Origin: Erythrobacter oryzae
GTDB taxonomy: Bacteria > Pseudomonadota > Alphaproteobacteria > Sphingomonadales > Sphingomonadaceae
Length of the DNA: 64,000 bases
Assembly (NCBI RefSeq): GCF_030271515.1
Contig: NZ_JASCXI010000001.1
Coordinates: 372,001-436,000, forward strand
Direction: 5' to 3'
The first letter of the stretch is position 1. Every line of letters begins with the position of its first letter. Shown here in pieces: positions 50,584-59,376 of this stretch. The notes under the pieces were generated by a model that worked only from the letters and a program-made list of their open reading frames with translations, searched no databases and was not told the DNA's origin. Made by a program: the position numbers and the translations under genes.

Positions 50584-51531
50584 CTAGATCACCGGAAAGC
50601 AGGCGACCCCGGCGCGTTTGAGCGCCTTGCAGGTCGCGTGGGCATCGGGGGCCGAGGCACGCAGGCGGTAGTACTGCTTCCCGTTCACCACCGCCGGGAT
50701 GACCGCCATTTGCATGCCCTTAAGCTCGGGCCGCTGCCCGGCGAGCGTTTGCCAATGTGCCGCTGCCTCGCCGGGTGATAGCGTGGCGGCGAGCTGGATC
50801 GTCTGCTGACCGACCGCAGGGGCGGCCGGGATGATCCGCGCCGCGGGCAGGCGCGCTGCCGGCGTGGCAGCGGGCGTGGCCGCGGGCGTGGCCGCCGCCA
50901 GCGCCGGGCGCTCGCGTTGCAACAGCGCGGGCGCGATCGGCACCACCGCATCGCTGCGCTGCGCCAGCGCCAGTGCCGCGCCGCCATCGGCAAGCGGTTC
51001 GTCGGTCACGATCACCGCCGTCGTGGTCGGCCCCGTGATCTTGAACAGCTCTGCGGCGAAGGCAGCGGGCAGGCGGATGCAGCCGTGCGAGGCGGGATAG
51101 CCCGGCAGACGACCTGCATGGATCGCGATCCCGCTCCATGTCAGGCGCTGCATCCACGGCATCGGCGCGTTGCTGTAGAGGTTCGAGCGGTGATAGCGCT
51201 TCTTCTGGAGGATCGCGAAGACCCCGGTCGGCGTCCGCTTGCCCTTCTTGCCGGTCGACACCGGGCTCGAGCGCCACAGCACCCCGTCGCGGAAGACGTG
51301 CATCCTTTGCGAGGACAGGCTGACAGTGATGACGACGCCGCTCTCGAGCACCTGCCCCACCGTCTTGCTCGGCGGGGGTGGCGGCGGCGCTGGCTGATCA
51401 GCAGGCGGCTCGGCCGCCTGCGCCGGTGCGCTGACCGGCGAGGACGCTCCCGGCGCGAACAAGGCGGACAGGCCGACCAAGGCCGCCAGGACCGGCATCA
51501 CCCACAGACCATGGAGCCGCAAGCGCCGCAC
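50584..51531 (-). CDS. L,D-transpeptidase (YkuD) with C-terminal SPOR-like domain
   Basis: A 315-aa exported peptidoglycan cross-linking enzyme. A signal/membrane anchor (residues about 10-26) is followed by a proline-rich linker, the YkuD catalytic domain with the catalytic histidine and cysteine in IAIHAGRLPGYPASHGCIRL, a low-complexity A-T-P-rich stretch and a C-terminal SPOR-like segment (YYRLRASAPDAHATCKALKRAGVACFP) that may bind denuded glycan. GTG at 51531. An inverted repeat lies upstream. It is opposite to its plus-strand neighbours. Confidence 0.9.
   Translation of the reverse strand: MRRLRLHGLWVMPVLAALVGLSALFAPGASSPVSAPAQAAEPPADQPAPPPPPPSKTVGQVLESGVVITVSLSSQRMHVFRDGVLWRSSPVSTGKKGKRTPTGVFAILQKKRYHRSNLYSNAPMPWMQRLTWSGIAIHAGRLPGYPASHGCIRLPAAFAAELFKITGPTTTAVIVTDEPLADGGAALALAQRSDAVVPIAPALLQRERPALAAATPAATPAATPAARLPAARIIPAAPAVGQQTIQLAATLSPGEAAAHWQTLAGQRPELKGMQMAVIPAVVNGKQYYRLRASAPDAHATCKALKRAGVACFPVI
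50856..50900. repeat. short in-gene repeat coding A-T-P-A units of the transpeptidase linker
   Basis: The motif GCGGGCGTGGCC recurs in tandem with small variation and encodes repeated Ala-Ala-Thr-Pro units in the linker between the catalytic and SPOR-like domains. Such repeats can vary in number between strains; here I count about three units. Confidence 0.6.
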
Positions 51532-51542
51532 CGCGCACCTTT

Positions 51543-51563
51543 CGTTAACACGAATAGTTAACG
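51543..51563. promoter_or_regulatory. inverted repeat CGTTAAC-N7-GTTAACG upstream of the L,D-transpeptidase
   Basis: The two 7-base arms are exact reverse complements separated by seven bases, 12 bases upstream of the transpeptidase GTG (51531). The position suggests an operator or part of its promoter. TTAA elements recall CtrA sites, but the spacing between them is 9, not 7, so that reading is not supported. Confidence 0.4.
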
Positions 51564-51681
51564 GTTAGGACTTTGCGAAAGCGCGGGCAAGGCCTGTTGG
51601 CAAGCGTTCGCTCTCCGCCCGCGACCCCTTGCCTGACACACGCCCCGGCCTACAATGCGGGGTCGAGGGGAGAGGGTCATC

Positions 51682-52767
51682 ATGTTTGCAATCAACCGCT
51701 TCGCCGCGTTGGCGGCCTTGGCTGTGGCCGCGGGAACAGGGGCCTTCGCGCCGCTCGTCGCGCAAGAACAGGCCCCGATAGCCCGGCCGGCCGCGACCTG
51801 GAGCCATGACCGCAGCGGGCTGACCCTCCCGACCGAGGTCGCCGGCTTCGCCCGCGGCGACAGCAAGCAGTATGACAAGGAAGGCTACAACATCGGCATC
51901 GCTTTCCGCGATCCCGCAAGCGGGACCTGGGCCGACCTCTTCATCTACCGCGCCGCGCCCGCCTCGGTCGCGGTGTGGGGCGACCGTGCGGCGGCGGGAA
52001 TGTTCGCCAACCCGATGCTGGGCGAGGTCGACGTAAACGCGGTCAGCATCGCGCGCTTCACCCCGCCGGGCGGTGCGGGCACGAACAGCGGGCTCAGGAT
52101 CGTGACGCCGACCAAGGGCGAGCTCGCCTCGAGCGGGCTGGCGCTGTGGCTCCACGATGGCTGGCTGGTGAAGCTGCGGATGAGCTCAAAGACGCTCGAT
52201 GCGGCGACCCTCGAGGCGCGGATGACGCAGTTCATCGCCGCGGTGACGCTGCCCGCCGCCACCCGCCCTGCCCCCGCCTTCGCCGAGATCCGCGATTGCG
52301 CCGCGCCGATGAAGCCGGGGAAGAAGGCCAAGCTGGTGAAGCTCGACATGATGGGCTCGATCATGATCGGCGGGCTTCTGGCGGGCATCAACGACGAGAA
52401 GATCGGCGATGCCGCCGCTGCCAAACCCGCGGGAACGCCGGAGCCCGTGTGGTGCCGCGACGCCGGCTCGCAGCCGCAATACGGGATCTACCGCCGCGAG
52501 GACGGCACGGAGGGTTATCTCATCGCCCTCGGCGATACGGGGACCAGTCTGGCGGTTGCAGGCTATGATGCGGGGCCGCTGATGAAGCCCTCCAAAGGCT
52601 TTCTGGTCAAGCAGTCCGACGGTGTGACCGAGCAGGTCTACCCGCCCTTCGACAAGCTGCCGACGCCGCAGCAGGCGCTGGGCCTGCCGGGTAATGTCGG
52701 CCCGGTGTTCACCGCCGGTCTGCTGGACGAAAACAAGGGCACGACGATCCGGGTGCCCGCGAAGTGA
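51682..52767 (+). CDS. exported protein of unknown function
   Basis: A 361-aa protein with a signal peptide (hydrophobic core AALAALAVAAGTGAFA, cleavage near VAQ). The mature part is soluble, with DLFIYRAAPASVAVWGDRA and repeated beta-strand-like segments in the first half and a cysteine pair (CAAPMK and WCRDAG). I do not recognise a domain. ATG at 51682 with GAGGGGAGAGGG upstream is a good start. It is flanked by the transpeptidase on the other strand and the chemoreceptor gene converging from the right. Confidence 0.75.
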   Translation: MFAINRFAALAALAVAAGTGAFAPLVAQEQAPIARPAATWSHDRSGLTLPTEVAGFARGDSKQYDKEGYNIGIAFRDPASGTWADLFIYRAAPASVAVWGDRAAAGMFANPMLGEVDVNAVSIARFTPPGGAGTNSGLRIVTPTKGELASSGLALWLHDGWLVKLRMSSKTLDAATLEARMTQFIAAVTLPAATRPAPAFAEIRDCAAPMKPGKKAKLVKLDMMGSIMIGGLLAGINDEKIGDAAAAKPAGTPEPVWCRDAGSQPQYGIYRREDGTEGYLIALGDTGTSLAVAGYDAGPLMKPSKGFLVKQSDGVTEQVYPPFDKLPTPQQALGLPGNVGPVFTAGLLDENKGTTIRVPAK

Positions 52768-52783
52768 CCCCGCTCCGGGCGGA

Positions 52784-54184
52784 TCAGTCGAAGCTGTAGG
52801 CCAGCTCGAAATCGCCCCAGCGCCGCCCGCCGAAATGGAGCGGCACGTAGACGTTGCGCACCACCACATAGGCGCGGCCGTCGCCTTCCTGACGATAGAC
52901 CGCCATCGTGTAGGGCGCGTTGCTCGCCTTGGCGACGAGATCGACGCCTTCGAGCAGGATGCGGCCATTGCGGCAATATTGCGTGTCGTGCGCCAGATCG
53001 CCGGTCGGCTTGCGCGAGCGTTCGGTGAGGTGGGTGGGGAGAAAGCCCTTGGTGTCGGACGCCGAGCACATCCGCACATTCGCCTCGCGCGCGACAAGTG
53101 CATCGAGCATCGGACGCCAGGTCAGGTCCGCCCAGTCGCTCAATCCCGTCCGGTAAAGCTGAGGATTGGTGCCGGCGACCGGCAAGTAGTCCTGATCGAA
53201 CAGTTGCGCGGTGGTGAGTTCGCCGTTCTTCAGCCCCTCCTCGGTGACCTGCTCGATCCGGCGCGCCTTCGCAATCGCGCGTTCCACCATCACGCTGTCC
53301 TGCGGAGAGAGCCCGGCCTTGACGATCCGGTCGAACATCTCGCTCGCGGTGATTTCCAGCTCCTCCATCTTGCGGTGGGCGCCGTGGAGCTTATCCTCGT
53401 TCATGCGCGAGGCGACGTCGTAGCTGGTCAGAACGCGCTGGACCTTGTCGACATGGCCGCTGATGGTGCCGGTCGAGCGGGCGATGACGTCGTTCTGCTT
53501 GTCGACCTCCTCGACCAGCGCGCCGACATTGGCGATGGTGCTCTCGATCCGTGCGACGCTCGCACGGGCTTCGCCGCTGGCCTTGGAGCCTGCTTCGATC
53601 CGCCCGATCACCACCTCGGCCTCGCCGCCGAGGGCATCGATGGTGTGAGCGATTTCCTCGGTCGCCTTGCGGGTGTCGTTGGCGAGGCTCTTCACTTCGC
53701 TTGCGACCACCGCGAAGGTGCGGCCTGCGTCGCCCGCGCGCATCGCCTCGATCGTGGCGTTGAGAGCTAGAATGTTGGTCGTCTCGGCAATCTCGCCGAT
53801 GTCCTGTGCGGAGCGGCGCACCTGCTCCATCGCGGCGGAGAAGCTGGTGACGTGCTGGCCGAGGGTGTCGACCAGCTCGATCAGCGAGGCGATCTGGCCC
53901 AGCGAGGACTGGATCAGCGCCGTGCCTTCGGACAGGCGCTCGATCGCGCGTTCGGACAGCAGGCGGGCCTCGTCGGAGGCCTCGGCAACCTTGGTCTGGT
54001 CGGCTTCGAGTGCGCGCACCGTCTCAGCCAGCGCCTCGTGTTCCGAGCGAAGCGTCCTCGACGAGGCGATCACCGCCTCCACCACGCCGGCGACGTCGGT
54101 GCAGCCGACAGTCACTGCCCCGCAGCTCTCGGGGATCATCCCCAGCGCGTGGGCGTTGGCGGTATCGATGGCGAGGCTGTTCAT
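52784..54184 (-). CDS. soluble methyl-accepting chemotaxis protein with C-terminal sensor domain
   Basis: A 466-aa chemoreceptor without any membrane segment or HAMP domain. The signalling hairpin [35 protein letters not shown] is in the first half (about residues 120-190), where CheA and CheW dock, and the coiled coil extends on either side. The C-terminal part (about 290-466) is a globular, probably sensory domain with [15 protein letters not shown] and the closing [15 protein letters not shown], a segment resembling the RxWG...Y end of PilJ- or PAS-like receptor domains. This reversed order implies a cytoplasmic sensor. ATG at 54184. No che genes are in the window. Confidence 0.85.
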   Translation of the reverse strand: MNSLAIDTANAHALGMIPESCGAVTVGCTDVAGVVEAVIASSRTLRSEHEALAETVRALEADQTKVAEASDEARLLSERAIERLSEGTALIQSSLGQIASLIELVDTLGQHVTSFSAAMEQVRRSAQDIGEIAETTNILALNATIEAMRAGDAGRTFAVVASEVKSLANDTRKATEEIAHTIDALGGEAEVVIGRIEAGSKASGEARASVARIESTIANVGALVEEVDKQNDVIARSTGTISGHVDKVQRVLTSYDVASRMNEDKLHGAHRKMEELEITASEMFDRIVKAGLSPQDSVMVERAIAKARRIEQVTEEGLKNGELTTAQLFDQDYLPVAGTNPQLYRTGLSDWADLTWRPMLDALVAREANVRMCSASDTKGFLPTHLTERSRKPTGDLAHDTQYCRNGRILLEGVDLVAKASNAPYTMAVYRQEGDGRAYVVVRNVYVPLHFGGRRWGDFELAYSFD

Positions 54185-54216
54185 GTGCGTTGCGCGGCCC
54201 TGTGTTGTGCGTTGCG
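54184..54216. repeat. 11-base direct repeat at the chemoreceptor start
   Basis: TGTGCGTTGCG occurs at 54184-54194 and again at 54206-54216, 22 bases apart, about two helical turns. The first copy overlaps the initiation codon of the chemoreceptor. It could be a pair of operator half-sites. Confidence 0.45.
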
Positions 54217-54320
54217 GGACACTAGGCAGAGGATGGTAAGCAAGCGGTTAAGATTTGCGCTGTCCCCCTCGCAAGATTGGGGACTGGTCAGGGGCAGGCG
54301 CGCGGGTTAATCAGGCTCCC

Positions 54321-55505
54321 ATGTTCTTCAATTTCGTCGACGAGCTGCGGGCCGCCGGAATCGGTGCCTCGTTCAAGGAGCACCTCACGCTGCTGGAGGC
54401 GCTCGACAAGGACGTGATCGAGCAGACCCCGGAAGCCTTCTACTACCTCTCCCGCGCGACCTTCGTGAAGGACGAGGGCCTGCTCGATCGCTTCGATCAG
54501 GTGTTCCAGAAGGTCTTCAAGGGGATCATGTCCGATTACGGCCAGAACCCGGTCGACATCCCGGAAGACTGGCTGAAGGCGGTCGCCGAGAAATTCCTCA
54601 CGCCCGAGGAGATGGAGAAGATCAAGTCCCTCGGCGATTGGGACGAGATCATGGAGACGCTCAAGAAGCGGCTCGAGGAGCAGGAAAAGCGCCACCAGGG
54701 CGGCAACAAGTGGATCGGCACGGGGGGCACCAGCCCCTTCGGCAATTCGGGCTACAACCCCGAAGGCGTGCGCATCGGCGGCGAGGCCAAGCACGGGCGC
54801 GCGATCAAAGTCTGGGAAAAGCGCGAGTTCAAGAACCTCGACAACACCAAGGAACTCGGCACCCGCAACATCAAGATGGCGCTGCGCCGTCTGCGCCGCT
54901 TCGCCCGCGAAGGCGCGGCGGACGAGCTCGACATTCCCGGCACCATCGAGGGCACCGCCAAGCAGGGCTGGCTCGACATCCGCATGCGGCCCGAGCGGCG
55001 CAATGCCGTCAAACTGCTGCTGTTCCTCGACGTCGGCGGTTCGATGGACCCCTTCATCAAGCTGGTCGAAGAGCTGTTCAGCGCCGCCACGGCGGAGTTC
55101 AAGAACCTCGAATTCTTCTACTTCCACAACTGCCTCTACGAAGGCGTATGGAAGGACAACAAGCGCCGCTGGCAGGAGCGGACCAAGACCTGGGACGTGC
55201 TCCACAAATACGGCCACGACTACAAGATCGTGTTCGTCGGCGATGCGGCGATGAGCCCCTACGAGATCACCCATCCAGGCGGCAGCGTCGAGCACATGAA
55301 CGAGGAAGCGGGCGCGGTATGGCTTCAGCGCGTCGCCAACACCTACCCTGCCACCGTGTGGCTTAACCCGGTGCCGGAGAAGCAGTGGGGCTATTCCCAG
55401 TCGACCAAGATGATCAAGCAGCTGGTCGGCGACCGGATGTATCCGCTGACGCTCGAAGGGCTGGATGACGCCATGCGGGAGCTGAGCAGAAAGCACGGGG
55501 CTTGA
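54321..55505 (+). CDS. VWA-domain protein, CoxE-like, probable MoxR partner
   Basis: A 394-aa cytoplasmic protein. The N-terminal half has conserved helices (EDELRAAGIGASF-type start, LSRATFVKDEGLLDRFDQVFQ); the second half is a von Willebrand A fold with a modified metal-ion-dependent adhesion motif DVGGSMD (D-x-G-x-S). Such CoxE-like VWA proteins are partners of MoxR ATPases; the MoxR gene is 4.2 kb upstream on the same strand. ATG at 54321. Its stop shares one base with the next gene's ATG. The substrate of the pair is unknown. Confidence 0.9.
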   Translation: MFFNFVDELRAAGIGASFKEHLTLLEALDKDVIEQTPEAFYYLSRATFVKDEGLLDRFDQVFQKVFKGIMSDYGQNPVDIPEDWLKAVAEKFLTPEEMEKIKSLGDWDEIMETLKKRLEEQEKRHQGGNKWIGTGGTSPFGNSGYNPEGVRIGGEAKHGRAIKVWEKREFKNLDNTKELGTRNIKMALRRLRRFAREGAADELDIPGTIEGTAKQGWLDIRMRPERRNAVKLLLFLDVGGSMDPFIKLVEELFSAATAEFKNLEFFYFHNCLYEGVWKDNKRRWQERTKTWDVLHKYGHDYKIVFVGDAAMSPYEITHPGGSVEHMNEEAGAVWLQRVANTYPATVWLNPVPEKQWGYSQSTKMIKQLVGDRMYPLTLEGLDDAMRELSRKHGA

Positions 55506-55882
55506 TGGCGCGCCAGCTTGCTGCGGTAGTCGCCGGGGTGATCTTCTTCGCCCTGTTTGTCTCGCTCATCAACCGCGGCGCGATGATGGTCTGGCCGGCC
55601 TATGCCGAGGCCTTCCCCACGAACAGTTTTACCGCCGCCATGATGATCCTGCGACTGTGCATGGGCGCCGGGGCTCTGCTCGGGTCGGGTTATCTCGTCG
55701 CCGCCATTGCACAGGCGAAGCCTCTCGCCGCCATCATCGCTGCGGGAGTGCTGTTGCTGCTGGGCGGCACCGTCCACCTGAGCGAGCCGATCTGGTCATC
55801 CTTCCCGCTGTGGTATCACATCGCCTTCATCGGCTCGATTGTCCCGGCGGTGCTCATCGGCGCTCGGCTGCGCAGGGCGTGA
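55505..55882 (+). CDS. small four-span membrane protein, unknown function
   Basis: A 125-aa protein with four hydrophobic segments and a short basic C-terminus (ARLRRA). No family recognised. ATG at 55505 shares one base with the VWA stop, and its stop overlaps the DUF817 start as GTGA, so the three genes VWA, this one and DUF817 are coupled. It may be a membrane partner of either neighbour; that is inference. Confidence 0.75.
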   Translation: MARQLAAVVAGVIFFALFVSLINRGAMMVWPAYAEAFPTNSFTAAMMILRLCMGAGALLGSGYLVAAIAQAKPLAAIIAAGVLLLLGGTVHLSEPIWSSFPLWYHIAFIGSIVPAVLIGARLRRA

Positions 55883-56712
55883 GCCACACCCGCTTCGAGG
55901 CGATCCGCCTCCGGCTCGAGGCCTTCGATCCGGGCACGGGCTGGCGGCTGTGGCTCTACGAATTCCTGCTGTTCGGATTCAAGCAGGGCTGGGCCTGCCT
56001 GTTCGGCGGGCTGCTGCTAGCGCTCCTGCTGGGCACGCACCTGTTCTACCCCGACACCGCGCCGCTCCACCGCTATGACTTCCTGACGCTCGCCGCCATC
56101 TCCATTCAGGCCGGGATGCTCGCCTTCCGATTGGAGACCTGGCGCGAGGCGCGGGTGATCCTCATCTTCCACGTCGTCGGCACGGTGATGGAGCTGTTCA
56201 AGACGCAGGCCGGGTCATGGACCTACCCCGAGGCGAGCGTGCTCCACATCGGGGCGGTGCCGCTGTTCTCGGGGTTCATGTATGCGGCGGTCGGCAGCTA
56301 TATCGCGCGGGTGTGGCGGATCTTCGACTTCCGCTTCTCAGGCTATCCGCCCGCGTGGACAACATGGGCCTTGGCGGCGGCGATCTACGCCAATTTCTTC
56401 ACCCACCACTTCATCATCGACGTCCGCTGGGGACTGTTTGCCGCCACGGCAGCGATCTTCTGGCGCACCCGCGTTCACTTCCGGAACTGGCGGGTGCACC
56501 GCTGGATGCCGCTGTTGGTCGGCTTCGGCCTTGTCGCGCTGTTCATCTGGTTCGCCGAGAACATCGCCACCTTCGCCAATGCCTGGAACTACCCCGGGCA
56601 GGAGAAGGAGTGGCACATGGTCAGCCTCGCCAAATATGGCAGCTGGTATCTGCTGATGCTGATCAGCTTCGTGCTGGTGACGCTGGTGCAGCCGGTGCGC
56701 GCGCCCGACTAG
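55879..56712 (+). CDS. DUF817 family membrane protein
   Basis: A 277-aa integral membrane protein with about eight hydrophobic segments. The conserved features VGTVMELFKTQAGSWTYPE, AVPLFSGFMYAAVGSY and YANFFTHHFIIDVRW match DUF817, a family of unknown function common in proteobacteria; the histidine pair and acidic residues within the membrane suggest a hydroxylase- or desaturase-like arrangement, which is speculation. GTG at 55879 overlaps the previous stop. The convergent MFS gene shares the CTAG stop at its end. Confidence 0.85.
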   Translation: MSHTRFEAIRLRLEAFDPGTGWRLWLYEFLLFGFKQGWACLFGGLLLALLLGTHLFYPDTAPLHRYDFLTLAAISIQAGMLAFRLETWREARVILIFHVVGTVMELFKTQAGSWTYPEASVLHIGAVPLFSGFMYAAVGSYIARVWRIFDFRFSGYPPAWTTWALAAAIYANFFTHHFIIDVRWGLFAATAAIFWRTRVHFRNWRVHRWMPLLVGFGLVALFIWFAENIATFANAWNYPGQEKEWHMVSLAKYGSWYLLMLISFVLVTLVQPVRAPD

Positions 56713-58001
56713 CCCTTCCGGTCGAGCTCGGCATCGAGGTGCAGGCTGCACCGCCAGAAGAAGAACGCCGGCACCAGCCCCAGCACCGCCGCGCCGTAGA
56801 GCACGTAGCGCACCGAGTCCGCGCCGTAAGCGGGTTGCAGCCAGTCCGACAGCACGCCGAAGAACAGCGGCCCCAACCCCAGCCCGATCAGGTTCTGGAA
56901 GAACAGCAGGCTCGCCGCCGCGATCGCCCTCGCCCGCAGCGGTACGAGGCCCTGCGCGGCCGAATAGCACGGGCCGTAGTAAAGCGAGTTGCACACCTGC
57001 GGCACGAAGATCAGAACCAGCGCCAGCGGCCAGCTCGGCGCCTGATAGGCGGCGATGGCGAGCGGCACGGCGAGCGCCATGCCGATGGCGGGCGCGGTCA
57101 GCACGTGGCGGCGGTTCTTGGCGCCGAAGCGGTCGGCGAGATAGCCGCCCAGCCATGTGCCGAGGATGCCCCCCACCCCGCCGATGATCCCGAACCACAG
57201 ACCCACCTGCCCCGGCGTCATGTCATGGGTGCGCTGGAAGAAGATCGTCGTCCAGGTGGTCTTGCCATAGGACAGGAACGCTGCGGCCGACCCCGCCAGA
57301 ACCAGCAGCACGAAGGCCCGCGAGCGCATGACTTCACCCACCGCTTTCCCGAGTGGCAGCGCGGCGGGCTGGCTCTTGGCGCGCAATACCGCCGCGGCGT
57401 CAGAACGGCGCGGGTCCCTCAGCATGAACCACACCACCAGTGCCAGCACGACGCCGGGAAGTCCCACCACCACGAAGGCCTCGCGCCACCCGAGATAGTC
57501 GGCGAGCAGCCCGCCGATCACCATGCCTAGCAGCGAGCCGACCGGAATACCGAGCGAATAGAAAGCCAGCGCCGAGGCGCGTTTTTCGGGCGGCACCATG
57601 TCGCTGATCAGCGAATGCGCCGGCGGCGTGCAGCCTGCCTCGCCCACCCCCACCCCGATCCGGGCGAGCAGCAATTGCCAGAAATTCTGCGCCACCCCGC
57701 ACAGCGCCGTCATCCCCGACCACAGGGCGAGCGCCACCGCGATCAGCTTCGGGCGGCTCGTCGTCTGGCGGTCGGCAAGGCGGGCGATGGGGATGCCGAG
57801 AACGGTGTAGAACAGCGCGAAGGCCAGCCCCGTCATCAGTCCGATCTGGGTGTCGGAAAGATCGAGATCGCGCGCGATCGGCTCGGCGAGGATGTTGACG
57901 ATCTGGCGGTCGATGAAGTTGAAGATGTAGACCGTCAACAGGACCCACAAGGTCAGCCTTGCCGATTGCACGCCGGTGCCGCTCGCTGCCGCGGTTGCCA
58001 T
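56709..58001 (-). CDS. MFS transporter, spinster-like sugar/lipid type
   Basis: A 430-aa twelve-span carrier. The early signature FNFIDRQIVNIL, then GIPIARLADR, GVGVGEAGCTPPAHSLISD and GLVPLRARAIA resemble the Spns/MFS family 1 carriers common in sphingomonads. The substrate is unknown. ATG at 58001 has GGGAGAGAG upstream; two in-frame ATGs further upstream (58019 and 58040) are less likely. It is convergent with DUF817 through the shared CTAG stop. Confidence 0.87.
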   Translation of the reverse strand: MATAAASGTGVQSARLTLWVLLTVYIFNFIDRQIVNILAEPIARDLDLSDTQIGLMTGLAFALFYTVLGIPIARLADRQTTSRPKLIAVALALWSGMTALCGVAQNFWQLLLARIGVGVGEAGCTPPAHSLISDMVPPEKRASALAFYSLGIPVGSLLGMVIGGLLADYLGWREAFVVVGLPGVVLALVVWFMLRDPRRSDAAAVLRAKSQPAALPLGKAVGEVMRSRAFVLLVLAGSAAAFLSYGKTTWTTIFFQRTHDMTPGQVGLWFGIIGGVGGILGTWLGGYLADRFGAKNRRHVLTAPAIGMALAVPLAIAAYQAPSWPLALVLIFVPQVCNSLYYGPCYSAAQGLVPLRARAIAAASLLFFQNLIGLGLGPLFFGVLSDWLQPAYGADSVRYVLYGAAVLGLVPAFFFWRCSLHLDAELDRKG

Positions 58002-58078
58002 TCTCTGTCTCTCTCCCATCGGTGGCGGTTGCTCCGCCATCCGTCTGTGTCATGCGCTAAGGCGTCATGACGTCACAT

Positions 58079-59275
58079 TCAGTAAAGCAGGTGATGCCGC
58101 ACCTCGGCAATCCATGCGGCTTCGTCGTGTGACGTCACCGCGTCGAGATCGGCAGGCTTCGCGGCCGGGTCCTCGACCCATTCGCGCAAACCCGGCCCGC
58201 CGTTGATCACGTCGATCGCGAGGCGGGTGAGCTCGTATTCATAGGGGAAGTCGCGCCACAGCGGGTAATCGGAATAGAGCAGCCGGATCGCCTTGAAGGC
58301 GAGCGCCTGCAAGCGCCAGGGCTTGAAGCTGTCGTGATTGTAGAAACTGCCTTCTGCATGAATCATCAATGCGTTGCAGAGCGTTCCTTTGTGCTTGTGG
58401 AAAGTCGGCTCGAACCAGCATTCGCGGATCGCGCAGCCCGCCAGCCAGTCGGGCGCGAGCTTGTGCATCAGCTTGAGCACGCTCCCTGCGTCCACGTCGG
58501 GGGCGCCGAACAGCACCTCCAGCGGGCGCGTGGTGCCGCGCCCTTCGGACAGCGTCGTGCCCTCGAGCATCACCGTCCCGGCATAGGCGCGCGCCATGTT
58601 GAGGTTGGCGGCATTGGGCGAGGGGTTGATCCAGATGCGTGACGTCGGCCAGCCATGGCCCTCGCCGTCCGGCTCCCAGCCCTCCATCGCCACAACCTTG
58701 TAGGCGACGTCGAGGCCGAAATGTTCGATGAACCAGTGGCCCATCTCCCCCATCGTGAGGCCGTGGCGCATCGGCATCGGGGCGGCGCCGACGAAGCTCT
58801 CCTGCCCCGGCAGCAGCAGCGTGCCCTCGACCGGACGCCCGGCGGGATTGGGCCGGTCGAGCACCCAGACTTCCTTGCCCGCCTTGGCCGCTTCCTCGAG
58901 CAGATAGAGCAGCGTGGTGACGAAGGTGTAGATCCGGCAGCCGAGGTCCTGAAGGTCGAACAGGAACACATCCGCGCTCGACATCATCTGCCCCGTCGGA
59001 CGGCGCACCTCGCCATAGAGCGAGAAGATCGGGATGCCGTAGCGCGGATCCATCTCGTCCGCGGTCTCGACCATGTTGTCCTGCTTGTCGCCCTTGAGCC
59101 CGTGCTGCGGCCCGAAGGCGCTGCTGACGTTGACGCCCGCCGCGATCAGCGCGTCGAGGCTGTGGGTGAGGTCTGACGTCACGCTGGCCGGATGCGCCAC
59201 CAGCGCCACGCGGCGGCCCTTGAGTTGCTTGAGGAGTTCGGGGTCGGCGAGCAGCCGGTCGATGCCGTTCTTCAT
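58079..59275 (-). CDS. NamZ-type exo-beta-N-acetylmuramidase (DUF1343)
   Basis: A 398-aa protein of the DUF1343 family, whose characterised member NamZ removes N-acetylmuramic acid from the non-reducing end of peptidoglycan fragments. The N-terminal Rossmann-like part has VALVAHPASVTSDLTHS and FGPQHGLKGDKQ; FDLQDLGCRIYTFVTTL and PSPNAANLNMA follow. ATG at 59275. No signal peptide is seen, so it may be cytoplasmic and act on recycled muropeptides. It is divergent from tspO with a 101-base gap. Confidence 0.85.
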   Translation of the reverse strand: MKNGIDRLLADPELLKQLKGRRVALVAHPASVTSDLTHSLDALIAAGVNVSSAFGPQHGLKGDKQDNMVETADEMDPRYGIPIFSLYGEVRRPTGQMMSSADVFLFDLQDLGCRIYTFVTTLLYLLEEAAKAGKEVWVLDRPNPAGRPVEGTLLLPGQESFVGAAPMPMRHGLTMGEMGHWFIEHFGLDVAYKVVAMEGWEPDGEGHGWPTSRIWINPSPNAANLNMARAYAGTVMLEGTTLSEGRGTTRPLEVLFGAPDVDAGSVLKLMHKLAPDWLAGCAIRECWFEPTFHKHKGTLCNALMIHAEGSFYNHDSFKPWRLQALAFKAIRLLYSDYPLWRDFPYEYELTRLAIDVINGGPGLREWVEDPAAKPADLDAVTSHDEAAWIAEVRHHLLY

Positions 59276-59376
59276 GCCTCAAGCGATGGAACAGCCGCCG
59301 CGCAAAGGCAATGCCCGGGTTGGGGCTTGGCGGGAAGTGCTGGGAACATTGCGGGGAGTGTGCCAGTTAGAGGGAT

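Noticed and set aside
50856..50900. CRISPR-like or mobile repeat
   Set aside because: The repeat units are in frame inside the transpeptidase linker and encode an Ala/Thr/Pro tract; no spacers or cas genes are present.
51543..51563. CtrA binding site (TTAA-N7-TTAA) before the transpeptidase gene
   Set aside because: The spacing between the TTAA elements is nine bases, not seven, so it does not fit; the feature is kept only as an inverted repeat.
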